Assembly (NCBI RefSeq): GCF_030053395.1
Contig: NZ_JASGBH010000003.1
Location: 1-64,000 of the forward strand
Source of the DNA: Limnohabitans lacus
GTDB lineage: Bacteria; Pseudomonadota; Gammaproteobacteria; Burkholderiales; Burkholderiaceae_C
Reading direction: 5' to 3'
DNA length: 64,000 nt
Part shown: positions 9,076 through 15,254 of the stretch, one piece after another
How the letters are laid out: every line of letters starts with the position of its first letter
Position numbering within the stretch: the first letter of the stretch is position 1
The notes under the pieces: generated by a model
What the model saw: only the letters and a program-made list of their open reading frames with translations
Database searches by the model: none
Told to the model about the DNA's origin: nothing
Made by a program: the position numbers and the translations under genes

Positions 9076-9893
9076 GAGTGCTGCCCTGACAAAGTGGGAC
9101 GGATCCAGTCCATGATCAAGGTGCCTGACCCGATAGGACCAGGTGGAAGCTGCAGGACCAGGCGCACACCATCGGGTACGGTGCCCTGAAGAACGTTGGT
9201 GTTGGGCGTGGAGGCGTCAGACGGGTTACCCGGTGTCACTGTATCGTTTGACAATGGATTAGCCCAGTTGCCACCCAGATGCACAAACAAATGCCAGCCA
9301 GACAGGGGGTGAATTTGCACTTGTCCGGTTTGTGTGTTGGCTTCGGCTGCTTGGCCCCACTGTTGCGCCAATTTCCAGGCTGACTGCCAGGCTTGTCTTT
9401 GGGATAAAGGGGGGGATTGCCAACGTTGCCAATTGCCGCTGTTGGGTTGACTGGGATCACGTCGCCAGGTCCAGGCAACCACCATCACACTGGACTGGCT
9501 GCCAGTTCGTGAAGCGAGTGTGGTTGGGCTTTGACGCGTAAGGCGAAGCACCTGTCCGTCCCAGTTCCAGCTGGGTGTTCCGGGCAATTGAGCCAGTTGA
9601 TCCAGATCAGCTTGCCATTGGGCCAAACCGGCTTGTAAGGTGTGCGTGTCGTTTGCGCGTGATTGAAGTTGTCCTTGCGTGCGTGACATGGTATCAATAC
9701 CACGCCATGCCATCAGGGTCATCAGAGCCATGATGCTGATCACGACCAACACTTCAATGAGCGTGAAACCACGGCTTTGTGCTGGGGTTTTGTCCGTGGA
9801 TGTGGGGGGGAGTGGTCGCTCAGACGGGTGAGCGACCACCTTTCGTGTGCTCAGACTGGTGCCCATCGCCTGTTGTGTGTGAGTTGGGATCAA
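9072..9893 (-). CDS. gspJ: Type II secretion minor pseudopilin GspJ
   Basis: Minor pseudopilin of the tip complex. The type IV prepilin cleavage site is SRG before FTLIEVLVVISIMALM, at about residue 42. The leader peptide of about 42 residues is long for this family. No internal ATG shortens it well, and the annotated start overlaps the gspI stop in an ATGA, so I keep it. The Trp-rich C-terminal domain (WTWRRDP and similar) is usual for GspJ. Processing needs a GspO/PilD peptidase that is not encoded in this window. Confidence 0.92.
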   Translation of the reverse strand: MIPTHTQQAMGTSLSTRKVVAHPSERPLPPTSTDKTPAQSRGFTLIEVLVVISIMALMTLMAWRGIDTMSRTQGQLQSRANDTHTLQAGLAQWQADLDQLAQLPGTPSWNWDGQVLRLTRQSPTTLASRTGSQSSVMVVAWTWRRDPSQPNSGNWQRWQSPPLSQRQAWQSAWKLAQQWGQAAEANTQTGQVQIHPLSGWHLFVHLGGNWANPLSNDTVTPGNPSDASTPNTNVLQGTVPDGVRLVLQLPPGPIGSGTLIMDWIRPTLSGQHS

Positions 9894-10243
9894 TTGCGCC
9901 CCATAAGCGTGGAGACCTGCAGCACGTATTGCCCCTGGTTCAGCACCCGAGCATCGATGCGTCTGAAGTTGGGGTTGGGTGTAGGGTTCACTGACGTTTT
10001 AATTTGGAGCAATCGACCCGCTTGCATGCAGTCGACGCTGCGATTGCCGATGTCTGGCAGTTGTCTGCGTAGTCGCAGAGCGATGAGTTCGTTTTCTGCG
10101 CAAATTTGCCCCAGCATGCTGATGGTTTGGCGTTCTGCGTTATGGCTGAGTGACCCTGTTGCTTGGAGTCCTGCCATCAGGGCAATGGCAGTGATGCCGA
10201 GTGCCACCAGTACTTCAATCAACGTAAAACCGCGTTGGCTCAT
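9890..10243 (-). CDS. gspI: Type II secretion minor pseudopilin GspI
   Basis: Minor pseudopilin, 117 residues from the start chosen here. I chose the ATG at 10243 because it gives the very short leader MSQRG directly before FTLIEVLVALGITAIA and overlaps the gspH stop as ATGA. A longer frame runs 21 codons upstream but would add a leader inside gspH. The Glu at +5 needed for pseudopilus assembly is present. Confidence 0.93.
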   Translation of the reverse strand: MSQRGFTLIEVLVALGITAIALMAGLQATGSLSHNAERQTISMLGQICAENELIALRLRRQLPDIGNRSVDCMQAGRLLQIKTSVNPTPNPNFRRIDARVLNQGQYVLQVSTLMGRN

Positions 10244-10716
10244 GGTCGGCCCCGTTGCGATGAGTGTTGCACTCTGAAGGCGCTCAATCCATCCGTGACC
10301 ACCCATACCTGCCGATCAGGCCGCATGGTGTTGGAGAGTGCTACGGTTTGAGGGCCAATCAAGGGTTCTGGCCCCAATAGGATGATGCTGTCGGACGCAG
10401 TGCGAGTGCTGTCGGACAGCCAAAAGCGTGGCAGACGATGTGCTGGTAAACCTTCAAAAACAAAACCATGAACTTCGTTTTGGTTTTGGGATCGCCAGAC
10501 TGCAGGGGAACCATTGGCTCTGGCTTGAGCGCGAGCTACTTCCAAGAGGCTTGCCAATCTTTGTGCATCGCGGTCCAAAGCGCTGTCGGCAGTGTCTCGC
10601 ACCGACCAACCGACACCGGCTGTAGTGATGCCGATCAAGGCAAGCACAATCAGCAGTTCAAGCAATGTGAATCCGCTAGCCCTGCCGAAGTTATTGCCAG
10701 CTGCCAATGTCTGCAT
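10240..10716 (-). CDS. gspH: Type II secretion minor pseudopilin GspH
   Basis: Minor pseudopilin linking the tip complex to the GspG filament. The cleavage site is RASG before FTLLELLIVLALIGITTAG, with Glu +5. I chose the ATG at 10716 (158 residues, 15-residue leader, GAAGG ribosome site a few bases upstream). A frame from 10770 is also open and would overlap gspG further. The start lies 26 bp inside the gspG coding end, consistent with translational coupling. Confidence 0.9.
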   Translation of the reverse strand: MQTLAAGNNFGRASGFTLLELLIVLALIGITTAGVGWSVRDTADSALDRDAQRLASLLEVARAQARANGSPAVWRSQNQNEVHGFVFEGLPAHRLPRFWLSDSTRTASDSIILLGPEPLIGPQTVALSNTMRPDRQVWVVTDGLSAFRVQHSSQRGRP

Positions 10717-11128
10717 TGTTGCCTTCACCGCCGGCCGTACCGTCCGCACCAAAAGACAGCACCTCGACATCAGCTTTGATGCCAGGATTCATGTACAGGT
10801 AAGGACGGCCCCAAGGGTCTTGGGGTAATTTGTCGAGGTAAGGTTTCCAGTTGACGGGTACCGGTTCTGTTGTGGGTTTTAACAGCAGGGCATTTAGCCC
10901 TTGTTCCAAGGTTGGATAGCGTTGGTTGTCAAGTCTGTAGAGTTTGAGGGCTTGCATCAGGTTGCCTACATCGGTGCGGGCGGCCATGACGCGGGCATCA
11001 TCAGCGCGACCAAGCACATTGGGGACGATCAGGGCTGCCAAAACGCCAATGATGGCCAAAACGACCATCAATTCGATTAAGGTGAAGCCAACTTGATGGC
11101 GTAATTTATTGTTTAATTTGGTTTTCAT
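10691..11128 (-). CDS. gspG: Type II secretion major pseudopilin GspG
   Basis: Major subunit of the pseudopilus, and the first gene of the eleven-gene minus-strand operon. It has the classical prepilin signature HQVG before FTLIELMVVLAIIGVLAALIVPNVL. The globular domain has the GspG hallmarks: DNQRYPTLEQGL, DPWGRPY, and a C-terminal acidic loop (NADIGSW) that in the family binds calcium. Length 145 is standard. Only 21 bp separate its start from that of the divergent gspC, so promoters must lie inside the opposing genes. Confidence 0.97.
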   Translation of the reverse strand: MKTKLNNKLRHQVGFTLIELMVVLAIIGVLAALIVPNVLGRADDARVMAARTDVGNLMQALKLYRLDNQRYPTLEQGLNALLLKPTTEPVPVNWKPYLDKLPQDPWGRPYLYMNPGIKADVEVLSFGADGTAGGEGNNADIGSWQ

Positions 11129-11149
11129 TTACAACATCAAAATTCAAAG

Positions 11150-11605
11150 ATGAAACTGTTTCTATCGACGCAATTCGTTGGGTTTAAAAAGCAGTCCATC
11201 GCTACTTTTGCTGTGTGGTTCCTAACCGCTGCTAGCCTTGTTTTTTGGTTGCTACATGGGCCAAAATCTGAGGTTGCCACTCAAGTCTTGTTAGCTGATT
11301 CCTTAAACCCAAATGCGCCTGAAATGTTTGACTCTATGGCCAGAGCATTGGGGCAACCTGTTGTCCAGGAAGCACATTCCACTGTTCAGTCCGGCAGTTC
11401 ATACCAATTGATCGGAGTGATTGCCAGTGCTTCTGGTCATGGAGGTGCTTTGATTTCAGTGGACGGGCAATCTCCTAAGGCCTACCGGGTTGGCGAAGAA
11501 ATTCATGATGGACTGGCGCTTGAGTCTGTGTTTGCAAGGCAAGCCAAGTTGAAGCGGGCTGGATCAAGTGTGTTGCTTGAACTCGTTGCTGTAGAACAGC
11601 CGTGA
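11150..11605 (+). CDS. gspC: Type II secretion protein GspC, short form without PDZ domain
   Basis: Inner-membrane protein that connects the assembly platform to the secretin GspD. One membrane helix is at about 18-36 and a periplasmic homology region at about 75-150 (YQLIGVIAS, GGALISVDG, YRVGEEI). The protein stops at 151 residues, so the C-terminal PDZ or coiled-coil domain found in many GspC proteins is missing. Similar short forms are known in betaproteobacteria. It is divergent from the gsp operon, which is also common in this group. The assignment is from the homology region and context. Confidence 0.85.
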   Translation: MKLFLSTQFVGFKKQSIATFAVWFLTAASLVFWLLHGPKSEVATQVLLADSLNPNAPEMFDSMARALGQPVVQEAHSTVQSGSSYQLIGVIASASGHGGALISVDGQSPKAYRVGEEIHDGLALESVFARQAKLKRAGSSVLLELVAVEQP

Positions 11606-11694
11606 ATTTGTGACTGATGATGGACAATATGTCTTAGCTTCAAACCACACAGCGCAGGCATGGCATCACGCACGTTCAGTAACGACTAGGTTGG

Positions 11695-12432
11695 TTATTT
11701 TGTGCTTTGAGTTCGACCCAAAACAATCCCTGTAAAAAATCCGTTAAACCATGATGCTTTGACAGGTTTTTCCACGCGGATACTGTCTGGTGGCAATTCG
11801 CCTCGGGCCAGAATTTCTGTTTCAGTCAAGGCGGTCAAAACCAGCACGGACATTTGGTCAAATTGTGGGTTTTGACGCAGCAAGCGGAGCAGTTCAAAAC
11901 CATCGATTCCGGGCATGTCCAAGTCGGTGATCAATAGGTGAGGATTGATGTTGGCGATATGAATCAAGGCTTCCATGCCTGAGGTCATGGCCGTGCACTC
12001 AATGGGCAGGGCGGCATTGTTGCAATAGTCGAGCACCATTTGCCGTGTCACGGGATCGTCTTCGACCAGCAAGACGCGTAGTCGCTGTTCGCTGGCTTGA
12101 GTTTGAATGGGTGTTATGTCGAATTTACGTTGGTATTCCTGGATGGATGTGCTGGCTATTCTGCGATGCCCTCCTTGGGTTTTCCAGCTCTGCAGAATAT
12201 CTTGATCCACTAATTTTTGGATGGTTCCAACAGATAAGCCCAACATTTTGGCTGCTTTACTGGTGCCAAAATGGCTTTCAATGTCATGGGATGTGTTGTC
12301 TGTGAACGCTTTGATTCGACGCTTGGTCCGTTGGGTTTCAAGAGTTGGCATTTTTTTACTTTTGAGGGTTAAATTGGCGAACGGGTCCAGGTCGCGAAGA
12401 TTAAATGACTGTGTTTTTGTGGGTTCACGCAT
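11695..12432 (-). CDS. Response regulator with N-terminal excisionase/MerR-like HTH and C-terminal receiver
   Basis: Putative two-component transcription regulator with reversed architecture. Residues 1-50 are basic and probably disordered. Residues 57-104 form a helix-turn-helix of the excisionase/MerR type (TSKAAKMLGLSVGTIQKLV, then KTQGGHRRI). Residues 117-235 form a receiver with acidic pocket E124/D125/D126, phosphoacceptor D170 (LLITDLDMPG), the conserved Thr (VLTAL) and Lys (VEKPV). Its start overlaps the end of the upstream LuxR-type gene by 8 bp, so the two are coupled. The target genes are unknown; the H-NOX/kinase pair upstream and the pilus genes nearby are candidates. Confidence 0.85.
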   Translation of the reverse strand: MREPTKTQSFNLRDLDPFANLTLKSKKMPTLETQRTKRRIKAFTDNTSHDIESHFGTSKAAKMLGLSVGTIQKLVDQDILQSWKTQGGHRRIASTSIQEYQRKFDITPIQTQASEQRLRVLLVEDDPVTRQMVLDYCNNAALPIECTAMTSGMEALIHIANINPHLLITDLDMPGIDGFELLRLLRQNPQFDQMSVLVLTALTETEILARGELPPDSIRVEKPVKASWFNGFFTGIVLGRTQSTK

Positions 12433-13039
12433 TCATGGGGTCCACCAGCCAGCCGTTGCTTTTGGCAAAGTTCAGGGCTTGGAGTCTGCTACTGACGCCT
12501 AATATTTTGTAAAGCCTGTAAAAGTGAACTTTTACCGTGTGTTCGCTGATGTCCAATCGTTCCGCAATTTGACTGTTGCTGTAGCCTTGCCCCAGCATGT
12601 TGATCAGTTGTCTGTGGCGTTTTGATATCTTTAAAATATCAACTTTGATTAAAGATGAATTTACATTGAGTGATTGGGGGTGGAGGATTTCCTGCAATGT
12701 CGTTGTGATTTTGTTGATCTTGTCTTTTTTGGAAATCACATGATGAGCACCATTTTGCAAATAGCGGTTGTTTGTTTCATCCAGATTGGCGTCTGTAATG
12801 ACAATGATCTTGCTGTGGGGCAGGCGTTCGGCGATGTGTGCGACGCTTAAGGGGCCTAAACAACCGATAGATTGTGGCTCCATGATGACGACATCGGCTT
12901 CTTCGTATTTGTCAATCAATGCATTGAGTTGTTTGAATGTGTGCGCTGTCACGACATGGGCTTGTGCGTGGATGCGGTGTAGGAGCATGACCAGCATTTC
13001 ACTCATTAATGGGTGATGATCTAAAACAAAAATATGCAT
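12425..13039 (-). CDS. LuxR/NarL-type response regulator with Glu in place of the phosphoacceptor Asp
   Basis: 204 residues. An N-terminal receiver-like domain (1-118) has the pocket residue D7 (VLDHHP). The position of the phosphorylated Asp is Glu54 (VVIMEPQS), so ordinary phosphorylation is not expected. The region of the conserved Lys reads VISKKDK. The C-terminal GerE/LuxR helix-turn-helix is at about 138-198 (LINMLGQGYSNSQIAERLDISEHTVKVHFYRLYK). A Glu can mimic a phosphorylated Asp, so the protein may be constitutively active or controlled otherwise. It lies 80 bp downstream of the soluble hybrid kinase and overlaps the next regulator gene by 8 bp. Confidence 0.88.
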   Translation of the reverse strand: MHIFVLDHHPLMSEMLVMLLHRIHAQAHVVTAHTFKQLNALIDKYEEADVVIMEPQSIGCLGPLSVAHIAERLPHSKIIVITDANLDETNNRYLQNGAHHVISKKDKINKITTTLQEILHPQSLNVNSSLIKVDILKISKRHRQLINMLGQGYSNSQIAERLDISEHTVKVHFYRLYKILGVSSRLQALNFAKSNGWLVDPMNA

Positions 13040-13119
13040 TAATTTAATTTATGTGTTTTTGCTGAATTTTTGTGGCTCTATTTGCAATCAGTCGGAAGTT
13101 TTTTCTGCCATGTATGGCA

Positions 13120-14469
13120 TCACGAAAATGGGCGGTGTGCTGGGGCCGGAAACAGCTGTATGAGGGTTTGGGTAAGTTCTTCATAGTTGAAGGGTTTGCT
13201 CATGAAGCTGTTCATGCCCGCTGTCAGACATGCTTGGCGGTCGGCTTCAAAGGCGCTGGCAGTCAGGGCGATGATGCGAGGTTGTTGCGCCAGGGTCATT
13301 TGCCGTATGCGCCGTGTGGCCTCTAGGCCATCCATTTGGGGCATGTGCAAGTCCATGAGGATGAGGTCATAGGCTTGGGTTTGTATTTGGCTGAGCGCTT
13401 GGGTGCCATCCACCGCCGTGTGGACGGTCATACCGGTGCGTTGAAGCAATAGTTGGGCCACTTGGCGGTTGATGTGGTGGTCGTCGACCACAAGCGCCAA
13501 CAGGCCTTGTCGCGTGGGAGAGGTGCTGGGTGTTGATGGGGTTGGAGTTTCGTGTATGGCTGGGTGGCAGTATTGAGGCGCCGTCGTGCTCAGTCGCACA
13601 TCAACAGAAAACACCGAGCCCTGGCCAGGGATGCTGGAGACGTGGATGTGCCCTCGCATGGCTTGGCACAGTGCGGCGCAGATGGCCAGGCCCAAGCCGG
13701 TGCCGCCGTATTGGCGGGTGGTGGATGTGTCAGCTTGGCTGAAGGCTTTGAACAGGCGGTTTTGTCGCTGTGGTGGGATGCCGATGCCCGTGTCACGAAC
13801 TTCGATGTGCAGTTGCAGTTCACCGTGGGGGCGCGGGGTGGCATTGATCTTGACGTGGATTTGCCCGTGCTCGGTGAATTTAATGGCGTTAGCGACCAGG
13901 TTGGACACAATTTGGCGCAGGTGTTTGCTGTCACCGTTGACACAGTTGGGCACTTGGGTAGCGATGTTCAGGCTCAGTTGCAGGTTCTTTTTGTGTGCTG
14001 AGGGCAGGTACAGGTCAACCACTTGCTGCAGGGTTTGGTGCAGGTCGAAGTCGCGTGTTTCGAGTTCAAGTTGGCCTGCTTCAATCTTGGAGAGGTCAAG
14101 GATGTCGTTGATGAGTGCCAAAAGCACGTCACCACTGCTTCGAATGACGTTCAGTTGTTGGTGTTGTTCGGGGCTGAGTGCAGAAAACCCCAGCAATTCC
14201 GTCATACCCAATATGCCGTGTAAAGGGGTGCGTATTTCATGGCTCATGACGGCCAAAAATTCGCTTTTGGCGTGTGTGGCCCGGTTGGCGTTGTCCAATG
14301 CAACTTGTAAGTCCAGGGTGCGGTCACGCACTTGTTGTTCGAGGTTGTCGGCCAGCGTTTGCAGTGCGCAGTTGGCACTGTAGAGCATGAGGCTTTTGTC
14401 TTCGAGCAGGCGTTCGGCTTCTTTGCGTGCTGCGCGTTCGCGTTCGAAACGGGGTTGCCAAGCAGACAT
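13120..14469 (-). CDS. Soluble hybrid histidine kinase, partner of H-NOX
   Basis: 449 residues without a membrane segment. A coiled-coil N-terminus (about 8-68) is followed by a HisKA domain with the H-box at His77 (VMSHEIRTPLHG). Next comes a HATPase domain with N, G1 and G2 boxes (ANAIKFTEHG, DTGIGIP, GGTGLGLAI), then a C-terminal receiver (VVDDHHINR, LILMDLHMPQMDG, TALTASAF, MSKPF). There is no sensor domain of its own. The H-NOX gene ends 3 bp upstream, the arrangement of H-NOX-regulated kinases (HnoK-type). By analogy NO-bound H-NOX would modulate its autophosphorylation. It lacks an Hpt domain, so a separate Hpt protein is needed to pass the signal on. Confidence 0.93.
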   Translation of the reverse strand: MSAWQPRFERERAARKEAERLLEDKSLMLYSANCALQTLADNLEQQVRDRTLDLQVALDNANRATHAKSEFLAVMSHEIRTPLHGILGMTELLGFSALSPEQHQQLNVIRSSGDVLLALINDILDLSKIEAGQLELETRDFDLHQTLQQVVDLYLPSAHKKNLQLSLNIATQVPNCVNGDSKHLRQIVSNLVANAIKFTEHGQIHVKINATPRPHGELQLHIEVRDTGIGIPPQRQNRLFKAFSQADTSTTRQYGGTGLGLAICAALCQAMRGHIHVSSIPGQGSVFSVDVRLSTTAPQYCHPAIHETPTPSTPSTSPTRQGLLALVVDDHHINRQVAQLLLQRTGMTVHTAVDGTQALSQIQTQAYDLILMDLHMPQMDGLEATRRIRQMTLAQQPRIIALTASAFEADRQACLTAGMNSFMSKPFNYEELTQTLIQLFPAPAHRPFS

Positions 14470-14472
14470 GAA

Positions 14473-15018
14473 TCAGATTTTGCGGGTGAGGGTGAAGCGC
14501 TCGCGAGGGCCAGTGTGGGTGTGCAGGGTTTGCCTGTGCACGGTGGCATCACACGCAAAGTGGCTCAGGCAGCCGTGAATGAGGCCATCGGCGAGGTCTT
14601 GCATTTGCCGCGCAGATTCGTAAACCAAGACCAGTTGCTCGGGGGTATGCATTTCGACTTCGAAACGGGGCAATTCGGCATCTGGGTAGAGCTTGAGGAC
14701 TTCGGCATGGATCACCCGCTCAATGCCAGACAAAAACTCGAAGGCGTCGTGTTGCCCTTGCAGAAATGTGGGGTGGCTGTGGGCAAATCGGCCAAACAGG
14801 TAGCGTCCAAAGTCGTTCAAAACATCGGGTAGCGCCAGGTTTTTTCGGGTGCACAGGGCGCTGATCAGTGCCACCATTTCGCTGTGCGGGTAGGTGCCCA
14901 CGGCGGTGTAGGCCCCTCCCGAGGGCGGACGGGCATCGATCAGGATGTCATCGACCAGTTCGAAGGAGTAGCGCTGTTCAAGCAATTCCAGAAATTCTGT
15001 GAAAACGATGCCTTTCAT
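14473..15018 (-). CDS. H-NOX heme-nitric oxide/oxygen-binding sensor protein
   Basis: 181-residue heme sensor. The signature residues are all present: MKGIVFTEFLELLEQ start, proximal heme ligand His104 (RVIHAEVLKLYPDA), and the YxSxR porphyrin-propionate motif Y133-E-S-A-R137. Bacterial H-NOX proteins bind NO tightly and regulate an adjacent kinase or diguanylate cyclase; the next gene, 3 bp away, is a soluble kinase. I chose ATG at 15018 over 15039 because it gives the canonical MKG start and has AAGGAAA 5-6 bases upstream. No distal Tyr is evident at about 140, suggesting NO rather than O2 sensing (inference). Confidence 0.93.
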   Translation of the reverse strand: MKGIVFTEFLELLEQRYSFELVDDILIDARPPSGGAYTAVGTYPHSEMVALISALCTRKNLALPDVLNDFGRYLFGRFAHSHPTFLQGQHDAFEFLSGIERVIHAEVLKLYPDAELPRFEVEMHTPEQLVLVYESARQMQDLADGLIHGCLSHFACDATVHRQTLHTHTGPRERFTLTRKI

Positions 15019-15254
15019 GTGTACTTTCCTTGGGGTCACTGTGGGTGTTTGATAGCCGGCCTAGCCACGTCAATGGCAGTCAAAGAATGGTATTTCTGAC
15101 AGCCAAGAACTTGTCTTGCGGTCATCGTCAAAAGTAGGAAGTGATTGCCTGCAACTGCGGGGGGTGCCTAGGGGGTGATGAAGGGTGGGGCGGATAGTGC
15201 GTGGTTTGCACTTGGTGTACTTGTGCACCTGCTTGGTGTTTGGGAGTGAATACG

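Noticed and set aside
13107..13120. TGCCATGTATGGCA dyad at the end of the soluble hybrid kinase gene as a terminator
   Set aside because: On the transcribed strand it is followed by A residues rather than T, and the regulator genes downstream appear to belong to the same transcript.
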